Shown here: piece by piece, positions 1 through 7,353 of the stretch | Layout of the letters: each line of letters begins with the position of its first letter | Position numbering within the stretch: the stretch's first letter is position 1 | Source of the DNA: an uncultured Oscillospiraceae bacterium | Lineage (GTDB): Bacteria > Bacillota_A > Clostridia > Oscillospirales > Oscillospiraceae | Direction: 5' to 3' | Assembly: GCA_900762245.1 (NCBI GenBank) | Contig: CAAFFR010000141.1 | Location: forward strand, 1 to 14,355 | Length of the DNA: 14,355 bases | Notes under the pieces: generated by a model | What the model saw: the letters and a program-made list of their open reading frames with translations, nothing else | What the model was told of the DNA's origin: nothing | The model's database searches: none | Position numbers and translations under genes: made by a program

Positions 1-1912
1 AGGCATGCCTGCCGCCGTCATCGCCTGCGGCGCGCTGCTGAAAACCCTGCTTTGGATTCAGAAAAATGACCTTGCTCATATCCGGGAGCTGCAATATTAC
101 ACCACCGGCCGGTTCATGGAGCTGGATCTGGATGCCCGGAGAAATCTGGAACTCACCGAAACCATGCGCTCCAAGGAGAAAAAGGGTACCCTTTTGTGGG
201 TACTGGACAAGACCCGCACCGCCATGGGCGGCCGTATGCTGCGGTCCTGGCTGGAAAAGCCTCTGCTGGACCCTGTGGAGATCACCCGCCGCCACGGCGC
301 GGTGGAGGAACTGGTCAGCAGCGTCATCATCCGGGGCGAACTGGAAGAAGCGCTGCGGGATGTGACGGATCTGGAGCGTGTTATGACCCGGATCGTTACC
401 GGCACCGTCAACTGCCGGGACCTGCTGGGCCTTGCCCGGGGCTTCCGGGCTTTGCCGGAGGTAAAGGCGCAGCTGCAGAAGTGCGAAAGCCCTCTGCTGC
501 GGAAGCTGGAACAGCAGATTGATGCCCTTACCGACTGCGCCGACCTTATTGAGGCCACCATTGTGGACGAGCCTCCCCTGACTGTCCGGGAGGGCGGCAT
601 CATCCGCAAGGGCGCCAACGCCGAAGCCGACCGTCTGCGTGACATTATGGAGGGCGGCAGCGGCACCATCGCCGCCATCGAAGCATCCGAACGGGAAAAG
701 ACGGGAATCCGCACCCTGAAAGTGGGCTTTAACCGGGTTTTCGGCTATTATATTGAAGTTTCCAAGTCCTTTGCAGAGCAGGTGCCTGCGGGCTATGTCC
801 GCAAGCAGACCCTTGCCAACTGCGAGCGCTATATCACCCAGGAGCTGAAAGAACTGGAAAACCAGGTTCTTACCGCCAAGGACCGGCTGACGGCACTGGA
901 ATACCAGATCTTCACCCAGCTGCGGGAACACCTTGCCCAGCAGGCCGCCCGGGTCCAGCTGACCGCCGGTGCGGTAGCTGCCGCCGACGCCCTGTGCAGC
1001 CTCGCCGCTGTGGCCGTCCAGCGGGGCTACTGCCGTCCCGAAATTACACTGGGTCGAGAAATTTCCATTACTGACGGACGGCATCCCGTGGTGGAAGCCG
1101 TGCTGAAGGATGCCCTGTTCGTTCCCAACGACACCCATCTGGGTGCGGAAGACAATCAGGTGGCCATCATCACCGGTCCCAACATGGCCGGTAAATCCAC
1201 CTACATGCGTCAGGTAGCCCTCATCGTGCTGATGGCCCAGATGGGCTCCTTCGTCCCTGCCCGCAGCGCCAAAATCGGCCTGGTGGACCGGGTCTTTACC
1301 CGTATCGGCGCCAGCGATGACCTGGCTTCCGGCCAGTCTACCTTTATGGTGGAAATGGCGGAAGTAGCCTCCATTCTGAAATATGCCACCTCCCGCAGCT
1401 TGCTGATTCTGGACGAGATCGGCCGCGGCACTTCTACATATGACGGCATGGCCATCGCCCGGGCGGTGCTGGAATACGCCGCCAGCCCCAAGCGCTTAGG
1501 CGCCAAGACCCTCTTTGCCACCCATTATCACGAGCTGTCCACCATGGAGGAGAAGCTGCCCAACGTCAAGAATTACAACATCGCCGTGAAAAAGCGGGGC
1601 GACCAGATGATCTTCCTGCGCAAGATCATCCCCGGTGCCACCGACGACAGCTACGGCATCGAAGTCGCGAAACTGGCAGGTATCCCCAATGTGGTCATCA
1701 GCCGTGCCCGGGAAATTCTGGCAGAGTTGGAGGCCGAGGGTTCTGCCCCTGCAAAGGCTTCCGCTGCGGTGGCTGAGCCGGAGGATCAGGTGAGTATGCT
1801 GGACCTGACAGGTCAGCAGATCATTGCCGCCCTCAGCGCCGTCACCGTGGAGACCCTGACCCCCATTGAAGCCATGAACGAACTGTACAAGCTGAAGAAA
1901 ATGCTGGATTAA
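1..1912 (+). CDS. mutS: DNA mismatch repair protein MutS (5' end outside window)
   Basis: MutS recognises mispaired bases and, on ATP binding, becomes a sliding clamp that recruits MutL. The reading frame is open from the first bases of the window, and the ATG at 5 is an internal Met, so about 635 residues remain of a protein usually near 860-900. The N-terminal mismatch-binding and connector domains are therefore outside the window. What is visible is the core lever and clamp region (GFNRVFGYYIEVS near 725-763), then the ABC-type ATPase: Walker A GPNMAGKST at 1175-1201, the GQSTFMVEM signature near 1330-1357, Walker B LLILDE with GRGTSTYDG from about 1400, and THYHEL near 1520. A QVSML stretch near the C-terminus (about 1786-1803) resembles a beta-clamp binding motif. 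The stop lies 3 nt before the next gene's ATG, suggesting translational coupling. Identification is firm. MutS1 rather than MutS2 is indicated by the MutL partner and the lack of an Smr domain. Confidence 0.97.
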   Translation, partial: GMPAAVIACGALLKTLLWIQKNDLAHIRELQYYTTGRFMELDLDARRNLELTETMRSKEKKGTLLWVLDKTRTAMGGRMLRSWLEKPLLDPVEITRRHGAVEELVSSVIIRGELEEALRDVTDLERVMTRIVTGTVNCRDLLGLARGFRALPEVKAQLQKCESPLLRKLEQQIDALTDCADLIEATIVDEPPLTVREGGIIRKGANAEADRLRDIMEGGSGTIAAIEASEREKTGIRTLKVGFNRVFGYYIEVSKSFAEQVPAGYVRKQTLANCERYITQELKELENQVLTAKDRLTALEYQIFTQLREHLAQQAARVQLTAGAVAAADALCSLAAVAVQRGYCRPEITLGREISITDGRHPVVEAVLKDALFVPNDTHLGAEDNQVAIITGPNMAGKSTYMRQVALIVLMAQMGSFVPARSAKIGLVDRVFTRIGASDDLASGQSTFMVEMAEVASILKYATSRSLLILDEIGRGTSTYDGMAIARAVLEYAASPKRLGAKTLFATHYHELSTMEEKLPNVKNYNIAVKKRGDQMIFLRKIIPGATDDSYGIEVAKLAGIPNVVISRAREILAELEAEGSAPAKASAAVAEPEDQVSMLDLTGQQIIAALSAVTVETLTPIEAMNELYKLKKMLD

Positions 1913-1915
1913 CTT

Positions 1916-2608
1916 ATGAAAAAATCCCTTTCTGTCTGTCCCAATCAAAGTGAAACCATCGGCGGTGCCTGCTATCTGGCGTTCCAGCTGATGCTGCTGC
2001 CCAGTATTCTGATGGCGGTCAACGATTTTCTTTCCCCGGCTTTGAACGAAGCCCAGCTGAATTTTGTCTTTTACCTCATCAATTTTCTGGCAGTGCTGGT
2101 GATCTTCCACGATTTTCTGGGAAGCTCTCTGACCCTGGCTTTGCGGCATCCTGTCATGCTGTGTCAGGCGGTGATTCTGGGCTTTGTTGCCTACTTTGCC
2201 TGCGCAGAGGGTATGGAATGGATCATCGGTAAGCTGGTGCCCTCTTATTCCAATTATAATGACGAGGCCATTTTTGCCATGGCCGGCACCAACCGTTTTC
2301 TCATGGTCATCGGCACGGTGATCCTTGTACCTCCTGTGGAAGAATGCATCTTCCGGGGACTGATCTTCCGGAAGCTCTACAGCAAAAACCGGTTTGCCGC
2401 CTATCTTGTATCCATTCTGGCCTTCTCCTGCATCCATATTCTCGGCTACATCGGGGTTTACTCCCCTCTGGAGCTGACCATGGCGGTGCTGGAGTATCTG
2501 CCCGCCGGAATATGGCTTGCCTGGAGCTATACCAAGGCCGACACCATATTCGCCCCCATTCTGATTCACGCTGCTGTGAATTACATCACCATCAACGGTT
2601 TGAGGTGA
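1916..2608 (+). CDS. CPBP family intramembrane metalloprotease (Abi/CAAX-protease-like)
   Basis: This 230-residue, very hydrophobic protein carries all three motifs of the CPBP (CAAX protease and bacteriocin-processing, Abi) family: EExxxR at residues 142-147 (EECIFR), FxxxH at 170-174 (FSCIH) and HxxxN at 218-222 (HAAVN). These should form a metal-assisted active site within the membrane. Several transmembrane segments are evident, for example around residues 20-40, 45-65, 75-95, 125-140 and 160-180. The family includes prenyl-protein proteases, bacteriocin self-immunity proteins and phage-abortive proteins, and the substrate cannot be read from the sequence. The gene starts 3 nt after mutS with no clear Shine-Dalgarno site, so it probably depends on coupling to mutS translation. 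Its stop overlaps the Shine-Dalgarno region of mutL. A membrane protease between mutS and mutL is an unexpected resident, with no known link to mismatch repair. The family call is strong and the role unknown. Confidence 0.9.
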   Translation: MKKSLSVCPNQSETIGGACYLAFQLMLLPSILMAVNDFLSPALNEAQLNFVFYLINFLAVLVIFHDFLGSSLTLALRHPVMLCQAVILGFVAYFACAEGMEWIIGKLVPSYSNYNDEAIFAMAGTNRFLMVIGTVILVPPVEECIFRGLIFRKLYSKNRFAAYLVSILAFSCIHILGYIGVYSPLELTMAVLEYLPAGIWLAWSYTKADTIFAPILIHAAVNYITINGLR

Positions 2609-2614
2609 GAATCT

Positions 2615-4639
2615 ATGCCCAAAATCATTCAGTTATCCCCCCATATTGCCAACCTTATCGCCGCAGGTGAGGTTGTGGAGCGGCCTGCCAGCGTGGTCAA
2701 GGAACTGCTGGAAAATGCCGTGGATGCCGGTGCCTCCAAGGTCACCGTCGAGATCCGGGACGGCGGCATGACCTTCCTGCGGGTCACCGACAATGGCTGC
2801 GGTATGGCAGCCGAAGATGCCCGCACCGCTTTCAAACGCCACGCCACCTCCAAACTGCGCACTGCAGAAGATCTTGCCGCCATCGGCACCATGGGTTTCC
2901 GCGGCGAAGCACTGGCTGCCATTGCCTCTGTCAGCCGCATCGATCTGATGACCAAGACCGCAGGCAGCATCTGCGGTGTCAGCCTGCGGCTGGAAGCAGG
3001 AGAAATCCTGGAAGAATCCGAGGTTGGCTGCCCGGAAGGCACCACCATCATCATCCGGGACCTGTTCTTCAACACCCCTGCCCGGATGAAATTCATGAAG
3101 TCCGACACCGTAGAAGGCGGCCGGGTGGCCGCCGCCGTCCAGATGCAGGCCTTAGCCCACCCGGAGGTGGCCTTCCAGTTCCTGCGGGACGGCAAGCAGG
3201 TGCTGTCCACCCCCGGAAACGGCGGATTGCAGGCAGCTGTCTACTGCATCTACGGACGGGAATGCGCCCAAATGGTGCAGGTAGACAGCCGCTGGGAGCA
3301 GTATTCTCTGACGGGCTATGTCAGCAAGCCCACCGACGCCCGGCCCAGCCGTGCTTTACAGACCTTCTTCGTAAACAACCGCCCCGTAAAATCCAAGCTG
3401 CTGATTGCTGCTCTGGAGGAAGCCTACCGGAACCAGATCATGGTAGGAAAATTCACCGCCTTCGTGCTGCACCTGACCCTCCCCGCCCATGCGGTGGATG
3501 TGAACGTCCATCCCGCCAAGACGGAGGTCAAATTTCTGTCGGAAAAGGCCGTTTTTGACTGCGTCCACTATGGCGTGCTGGGTGCCCTGAATAAGCAGGT
3601 TGACCGCCCCCAGGTGCAGTTTCAGCAACCCCCTTCCTCCGGAAACGATCTGCGCACCACTGCTCCCCAGCTTCCTGCAAAGCCTGCCCCCGCACCGAGT
3701 GCATCCATGAAAGCTCCGGCACCTGTGACTGCCCCCAAAAAAGAGCCTTTCTTCCGTACCATGACGACGGAGGAGTACAAAACCTTCTCCACAGCGCTGA
3801 AGGATGCCCCCCAGCCCAGACAGGAAGCCGCCGCTGCCACCCTCTCCAAGATTGAGCGCCCTGCTTCCCTTCCCGTCCGGGAAACCGTCATCCTGCCGCA
3901 GGCCCGGAAGGAAGCACCTGCTATGCCTCCCCATGTGGAGAAGGCAGCCCCGAAGGATGCAGAAATGCCTGTCCTTCCCAAGCCCGATGCCGCCCCACAG
4001 CCGCCCGTGGTGACAGCGCCCCTCCAGGAGGAGCCTTTGATGGAGCAGACCGCCCTGGAAATGCCCCCGGAGCAAACCTGGCGCATGGTTGGTGAGCTGT
4101 ACAACTCTTATATTATTGTAGAACAGGGCGACGAGGCCTTCCTCATCGACAAGCACGCCGCCCACGAGCGAATTCTCTTCGAAAAGCTGAAAGCCAATCA
4201 GGAGAAGATCAGTTCCCAGAGTCTTCTGACCCCCATCCCCGTCCGCCTGAGCCCCTCTGCCGCAGCGGAATTGCTTGCAAACCGGGATATGCTGGACGAA
4301 CTGGGCTTTGAGATCGACGAGTTTGGTGAAAATACAGTGCTGCTGCGGCAAATTCCCATGGACTTAAGTCCCGACGATGCCGCGGATGCCCTGGAAACCT
4401 TAGCCGCAGACCTCCTCAGCGGCCGCCGGGAGAAAAAAGACACCGTCCGGGATGAACTGCTGCACACCGTGGCCTGCAAAGCCGCCATCAAGGCCGGCTG
4501 GAAAAATGACGAAGCGGAGCTTCTGGCTGTAGCCAAAGAAGTGATGGCCCGGGAAGACCTGAAATACTGCCCCCACGGACGGCCCATCTGCGTGACCTTA
4601 AGCAAAAAGCAGCTGGAAAAGCAGTTTAAGCGGACATAA
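2615..4639 (+). CDS. mutL: DNA mismatch repair endonuclease MutL
   Basis: MutL couples mismatch recognition by MutS to strand removal, and in organisms without MutH it nicks the DNA itself. The 674-residue product has an N-terminal GHKL ATPase with E30 and N34 in KELLENAVDAGA, DNGCGM at 59-64 and GFRGEAL at 94-100. A Pro/Ala-rich linker follows (about 330-480). The C-terminal dimerisation domain carries the endonuclease metal-binding motifs: DKHAAHE at 512-518 (Lys where many homologues have Gln in DQHA), ACKAA around C621 and CPHGRP at 652-657. QSLLTP at about 535-540 fits the beta-clamp docking pattern of MutL proteins. Together these indicate a nicking-competent, clamp-dependent MutL. The ATG at 2615 is preceded by a GAGGTGAG Shine-Dalgarno (2602-2609) that overlaps the stop of the protease gene. 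A GC-rich palindrome follows the stop closely. Identification is firm; nicking activity is inferred from the motifs. Confidence 0.98.
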   Translation: MPKIIQLSPHIANLIAAGEVVERPASVVKELLENAVDAGASKVTVEIRDGGMTFLRVTDNGCGMAAEDARTAFKRHATSKLRTAEDLAAIGTMGFRGEALAAIASVSRIDLMTKTAGSICGVSLRLEAGEILEESEVGCPEGTTIIIRDLFFNTPARMKFMKSDTVEGGRVAAAVQMQALAHPEVAFQFLRDGKQVLSTPGNGGLQAAVYCIYGRECAQMVQVDSRWEQYSLTGYVSKPTDARPSRALQTFFVNNRPVKSKLLIAALEEAYRNQIMVGKFTAFVLHLTLPAHAVDVNVHPAKTEVKFLSEKAVFDCVHYGVLGALNKQVDRPQVQFQQPPSSGNDLRTTAPQLPAKPAPAPSASMKAPAPVTAPKKEPFFRTMTTEEYKTFSTALKDAPQPRQEAAAATLSKIERPASLPVRETVILPQARKEAPAMPPHVEKAAPKDAEMPVLPKPDAAPQPPVVTAPLQEEPLMEQTALEMPPEQTWRMVGELYNSYIIVEQGDEAFLIDKHAAHERILFEKLKANQEKISSQSLLTPIPVRLSPSAAAELLANRDMLDELGFEIDEFGENTVLLRQIPMDLSPDDAADALETLAADLLSGRREKKDTVRDELLHTVACKAAIKAGWKNDEAELLAVAKEVMAREDLKYCPHGRPICVTLSKKQLEKQFKRT

Positions 4640-4647
4640 GCCGCCTC

Positions 4648-4673
4648 TGTAGGGCGGGGTCAGTGACCCCGCC
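4648..4673 (+). repeat. Palindromic repeat, family A, copy 1
   Basis: A TGTAG end leads into GGCGGGGTCA, one central base and TGACCCCGCC, giving perfect 10-bp arms 9 nt after the mutL stop. The same unit recurs at 5798-5822, 7149-7173 and 7354-7376. This copy has one extra central base; copies 2 and 3 are exact 20-bp palindromes. The TGTAG end gives each copy an orientation, + here. It could fold as a strong RNA or cruciform hairpin, but no T-tract follows, so it is not a canonical terminator. Confidence 0.85.
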
Positions 4674-4718
4674 GATCCAGTTCGACCTTTCTGCATCTAT
4701 GATTGGAGGTACACGGCT

Positions 4719-4988
4719 ATGAAAAAGAAATTACAGAGCCTGTGTCTGAAAACCCATGTAAAAATACACACCGTTCTCCTGCTGGGAGGTCTCATTGTCA
4801 CAAGCATCGGTGCAAAAATCAGTGAATTTGGCAGACTGCATATTCTTGCATGGATCGGCATTGTGCTCATCGCATTGGCTATGCTGTGGCGCTTTCTGTT
4901 CATCAAATGCCCCCACTGCGGAAGCAAATTATACAGCGTCCGGGAACTGCCGGAATACTGCCCGGACTGTGGAGAAAAGCTGGTATGA
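4719..4988 (+). CDS. Small membrane protein with C-terminal zinc ribbon (paralogue 1)
   Basis: The function is not recognised. The 89-residue product has a basic N-terminus, two hydrophobic segments (about residues 18-34 and 42-62) and a C-terminal treble-clef-like zinc ribbon with C64PHC67 and C81PDC84. This implies a two-pass membrane protein with a small metal-binding knob, probably cytoplasmic given the positive N-terminus and even number of passes. The start at 4719 is supported by GGAGG at 4705-4709. The last codons overlap the ATG of the next gene in an ATGA quartet (4985-4988), and that gene encodes a protein of the same architecture. Upstream it is separated from mutL by palindromic repeat copy 1. 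The ribbon and topology are clear in the sequence. Any role, such as envelope sensing or partner binding, would be a guess. Confidence 0.8.
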   Translation: MKKKLQSLCLKTHVKIHTVLLLGGLIVTSIGAKISEFGRLHILAWIGIVLIALAMLWRFLFIKCPHCGSKLYSVRELPEYCPDCGEKLV

Positions 4989-5275
4989 AAAGAAAAACTT
5001 ATAGGAAACAGAAAAAATCCGTCTGGAACCATGCCGATACCGCGCGCAATCTGTGGATCGCAGCCATGCTCCTGTGCATCGTATCCAAGCTGTTCGAAGG
5101 CACCTTCCTGCAATGGTTTCTGATTCTCAGCGGTGTCACCGTGGCCGCCGTGGCTGTGGTCTACCGCTTCCAAAAGGTCCGCTGTCCCCATTGCGGAAGC
5201 CATATGACAGCCGCCAAAGGCAAGCCCAAACGCTGCCCGGACTGCGGCGTGAAGCTTGGTCAGGAGGCATTATGA
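4985..5275 (+). CDS. Small membrane protein with C-terminal zinc ribbon (paralogue 2)
   Basis: The function is not recognised. The 96-residue product parallels its upstream neighbour: a strongly basic N-terminus (MKRKTYRKQKK), two hydrophobic segments (about residues 22-38 and 42-61) and a ribbon with C67PHC70 and C84PDC87. The pair looks like a tandem duplication that has diverged everywhere except the cysteine knuckles and topology. The reading frame is open farther upstream (an ATG at 4850), but the start at 4985 is preferred. It gives the ATGA overlap with the preceding stop, begins with the basic segment, and avoids a long overlap with the first paralogue. Its own stop overlaps the next start in a second ATGA (5272-5275), so all three genes should be translationally coupled. 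Confidence 0.78.
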   Translation: MKRKTYRKQKKSVWNHADTARNLWIAAMLLCIVSKLFEGTFLQWFLILSGVTVAAVAVVYRFQKVRCPHCGSHMTAAKGKPKRCPDCGVKLGQEAL

Positions 5276-5709
5276 CTTACCGAATTATGACCGAATCGGA
5301 TATCCTCCGTGTGATTTCTCTTTATATGGAACATTACAACCAATATGAGGGTGGCGCATGGACGAAGGAATCCAGCTATAAGCGCATACATCAGGTGTGG
5401 AGCCACGAGGATGCCCTGTGCCTGATTCTGGAAGAAGAGAAAACTCCCATTGGCTTTTGTATGGGCCACTTTGAACAGTATGACGATTTGAAAGCCTATG
5501 ATCTTGTGGAGATCGTCATTTCCCATGGTCATCAGAATCAGGGCATTGGCACCTATTTCATGAAAGAACTGGAACGCAGAGTCAAGGAATTGGGCGGTGC
5601 CATGATCCAGCTGCAAGCCGTCAACGATGCCGCTCACGAAGCCTTTTACGGAAAACTGAATTATCAGACCTGTAATAATCTTGTTTTGAAGTCCAAGTTT
5701 CTTGGTTGA
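5272..5709 (+). CDS. GNAT family N-acetyltransferase
   Basis: This 145-residue protein fits a single Gcn5-related N-acetyltransferase domain, which transfers an acetyl group from acetyl-CoA to an amine. The acetyl-CoA pyrophosphate-binding motif A is visible as QNQGIG within VEIVISHGHQNQGIGTYF, followed by the expected helix (MKELERRVKELGG) and a C-terminal motif B-like stretch with a conserved-type tyrosine (AFYGKLNY). The substrate cannot be predicted; such stand-alone enzymes acetylate antibiotics, polyamines, amino acids or protein N-termini. The start at 5272 overlaps the previous stop (ATGA) and sits 4 nt after AGGAGG at 5262-5267. The frame continues upstream through paralogue 2, but that would be out-of-frame coding. 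It is the last gene of the three-gene cassette, followed immediately by repeat DNA. Confidence 0.9.
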   Translation: MTYRIMTESDILRVISLYMEHYNQYEGGAWTKESSYKRIHQVWSHEDALCLILEEEKTPIGFCMGHFEQYDDLKAYDLVEIVISHGHQNQGIGTYFMKELERRVKELGGAMIQLQAVNDAAHEAFYGKLNYQTCNNLVLKSKFLG

Positions 5710-5710
5710 G

Positions 5711-5744
5711 GAAACAGATTGCCACGTCGCTTCTCGCGATGACA
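5711..5744 (-). repeat. Solo end of MITE-like repeat, family B
   Basis: Read on the minus strand this begins TGTCATCGCGAGAAGCGACG and continues TGGCAATCTG. It matches the ends of the paired elements at 7204-7333 and 9362-9453. It starts directly after the acetyltransferase stop, and I see no partner end within the intergenic DNA, so it appears to be a single terminal fragment. Between it and the next palindrome (5745-5797) I see nothing recognisable. Confidence 0.75.
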
Positions 5745-5797
5745 GGATAATCCATGTCCATTGCATCATTTTTACCGCATACTCATCACAAGTGCCC

Positions 5798-5822
5798 GGC
5801 GGGGTCATGACCCCGCCCTACA
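5798..5822 (-). repeat. Palindromic repeat, family A, copy 2
   Basis: An exact 20-bp palindrome (GGCGGGGTCA/TGACCCCGCC, 5798-5817) followed by CTACA, so it is oriented opposite to copy 1. Copies 1 and 2 thus face outward around the zinc-ribbon/acetyltransferase cassette. It lies 6 nt upstream of the miaA Shine-Dalgarno site, so a hairpin here could affect miaA mRNA. Confidence 0.85.
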
Positions 5823-5841
5823 GTGTTCGGAGGTCTGACCC

Positions 5842-6771
5842 ATGAACAATATCATCTGCATCGCCGGGCCTACGGCCTCCGGCAAGACCGCGCTGGCTGT
5901 TGAACTTGCCAGGGAATTGAACGGTGAAGTAGTCTCCTGCGATTCCATGTATGTCTACAAACGCATGAACATCGGCACCGCCAAGCCTACTGTGGAAGAA
6001 ATGGGCGGCATTGTCCACCACATGATCGACGTGGCGGAGCCGGATCAGGATTTTTCCGTCAGCAAGTATTGCGACATGGCAGCCCCCATTGTCGATGACA
6101 TCGTGGCCCGGGGAAAAACTGCCATCATTGCCGGCGGCACCGGGTTGTACATGGACAGCCTCATCAAAGGAAACGATTTTGCCCCTGTCCCCGCCACCGG
6201 TATCCGCCAGCAGCTGGAAGCCAAGGCAGAAGCCGTAGGCTTCGAGGCCATGCGGGAAGCGCTTCGGGCCGTTGACCCGGAGTCCGCCGCCCGGCTTCTG
6301 GACACCCGCCGCGTCATCCGTGCTCTGGAAGTTTACTACGAAACCGGCATCACCATGACGGAGCACAACCGCCGCACCCAGGCCATCCCGCCCCGGTATA
6401 CCCCCCTGATGCTGGGACTGACCTATGCCGACCGGGCAGAGCTGTACCGCCGCATCGATCTGCGGGTCAGCATTATGCTGGAGCAGGGACTGCTGGAAGA
6501 GATCAAAGCCCTTCTGGCCAGCGGCATTCCCGCCAGCTGTACTGCCATGCAGACCATCGGCTACAAGGAATTTGTGGATGCCCTGAACGGCAACTGCACC
6601 ATCGAAGAAGCTGCCGATCTGGTCCGCCAGGCCGCCCGCCGCTATGCCAAGCGGCAGCTGACCTGGCTGCGCCGCAACGAAAAGATCCACTGGCTCACCC
6701 GCCGGACCGGACAGAGCAGCGAAGAAATTCTTGCCCAGGCACGACGGGTTATTCTCGATTTCGACAACTGA
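5842..6771 (+). CDS. miaA: tRNA dimethylallyltransferase MiaA
   Basis: MiaA transfers a dimethylallyl group from DMAPP to N6 of A37 in tRNAs reading codons that begin with U, the first step towards ms2i6A, which supports codon-anticodon pairing. The 309-residue length is typical. Visible landmarks are the P-loop GPTASGKT at residues 9-16, the DSMYVYKRMNIGTAKP block, the EPDQDFSVSKY segment, IAGGTGLYMDSLI, TIGYKEF and a basic C-terminal RRYAKRQLTWLRRN stretch that contacts tRNA. The start at 5842 has GGAGG at 5829-5833. The following hfq gene keeps the widespread miaA-hfq pairing, with an 88-nt gap and no terminator, so co-transcription is likely. One natural substrate class, tRNA-Tyr with A37, is represented by the tRNA at the end of this window. 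Confidence 0.97.
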   Translation: MNNIICIAGPTASGKTALAVELARELNGEVVSCDSMYVYKRMNIGTAKPTVEEMGGIVHHMIDVAEPDQDFSVSKYCDMAAPIVDDIVARGKTAIIAGGTGLYMDSLIKGNDFAPVPATGIRQQLEAKAEAVGFEAMREALRAVDPESAARLLDTRRVIRALEVYYETGITMTEHNRRTQAIPPRYTPLMLGLTYADRAELYRRIDLRVSIMLEQGLLEEIKALLASGIPASCTAMQTIGYKEFVDALNGNCTIEEAADLVRQAARRYAKRQLTWLRRNEKIHWLTRRTGQSSEEILAQARRVILDFDN

Positions 6772-6859
6772 AAAATGCTAGGATGTGTGTACCAAATCCC
6801 AAGGCATCCGCGGGGAGAATGCTCGATGCTGACGGAACTATAAGAAAGAGGGTATACAT

Positions 6860-7090
6860 ATGTCTGAAGCAATGAATTTACAGGACGCCATTTTGAAGGA
6901 GGTCATCCGGGACCGGGTTCCCCTGACACTGTTCCTTATGAATGGCTTCCAGCTCCGGGGGATCATCACAGGCTTTGACAGTTTTGTGGTGGTTCTGGTG
7001 TCCGACGGCAAGCAGCAGATGATCTACAAGCATGCCATTTCGACGCTGGCCCCCATGAAGCCCCTGAAAGCCGCAGGAATCCCTGCATAA
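6860..7090 (+). CDS. hfq: RNA chaperone Hfq
   Basis: Hfq forms a hexameric Sm-like ring that binds U-rich and A-rich RNA and can help small RNAs pair with mRNAs. The 76-residue protein shows the Sm1 region ([20 protein letters not shown], then [15 protein letters not shown]) and the Sm2 signature IYKHAIST, with the YKH residues that line the proximal RNA-binding face. The C-terminal tail is short (about 10 residues after the Sm fold), as in Gram-positive Hfq, unlike the long tail in enterobacteria. The start at 6860 has a modest GAGGG Shine-Dalgarno. A second Met five codons in (6872) is possible but less well placed. It is preceded by miaA and followed at once by a strong hairpin terminator, so the unit ends here. 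Confidence 0.95.
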   Translation: MSEAMNLQDAILKEVIRDRVPLTLFLMNGFQLRGIITGFDSFVVVLVSDGKQQMIYKHAISTLAPMKPLKAAGIPA

Positions 7091-7093
7091 CAC

Positions 7094-7137
7094 CAAAGAG
7101 GCGATGGAGCAAATCCATCGCCTCTTTGTCTAATTTT
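7094..7137 (+). terminator. Rho-independent terminator after hfq
   Basis: A perfect 15-bp stem (7094-7108 with 7114-7128) and a GCAAA loop begin 3 nt after the hfq stop, followed by a T-rich stretch with one short AA interruption (7129-7137). The A-rich left foot of the stem would also give it some function in the opposite direction. It closes the miaA-hfq transcript. Confidence 0.88.
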
Positions 7138-7148
7138 ACAGCGTCCAC

Positions 7149-7173
7149 TGTAGGGCGGGGTCATGACCCCGCC
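7149..7173 (+). repeat. Palindromic repeat, family A, copy 3
   Basis: TGTAG followed by the exact 20-bp palindrome GGCGGGGTCA/TGACCCCGCC at 7154-7173. It has the same orientation as copy 1 and forms the left flank of a gene-free repeat cluster. It lies 12 nt downstream of the hfq terminator. Confidence 0.85.
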
Positions 7174-7203
7174 CCAGACTGTCAAAAAAACCGAAAACAA
7201 AGC

Positions 7204-7333
7204 TGTCATTGCGAGGAGCCGCAGGCGACGTGGCAATCTCCTGTAAACTAAACTAAAATCGTATGTTTTAGAAGATAAATGTTCTAATTTAGAGGAGATT
7301 CCCACGTCGGGCTTCGCCCTCCTCGGAATGACA
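7204..7333. mobile_element. MITE-like element, family B, full unit of 130 bp
   Basis: The unit begins TGTCATTGCGAGGAG and ends CTCCTCGGAATGACA. The terminal inverted repeats extend about 40 bp (7204-7242 against 7292-7333) with small differences inside, both including GACGTGG-AATCTCCT. The roughly 50-bp centre is AT-rich and non-coding. There is no transposase, so mobility would need one acting in trans. No convincing target-site duplication is visible. The right arm holds a small GGGC-GAA-GCCC type hairpin. Much of 7091-7404 is this element together with the terminator and two palindromes, and no gene is evident there. Confidence 0.75.
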
Positions 7334-7353
7334 TAGTTTTTCGACACGCTGCA

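Noticed and set aside
1496..2569. 357-codon minus-strand frame opposite the end of mutS and the CPBP gene
   Set aside because: The sense strand encodes two proteins with complete diagnostic motifs; the antisense product is Gln/His/Gly-rich with no recognisable domain.
3356..4351. 331-codon minus-strand frame opposite mutL
   Set aside because: Shadow of the biased mutL coding sequence, including its Pro/Ala linker; no ribosome site or domain.
4653..4673. Rho-independent terminator for mutL
   Set aside because: The stem is strong but no T-run follows, and the same palindrome occurs at three other places, so it is better called a repeat.
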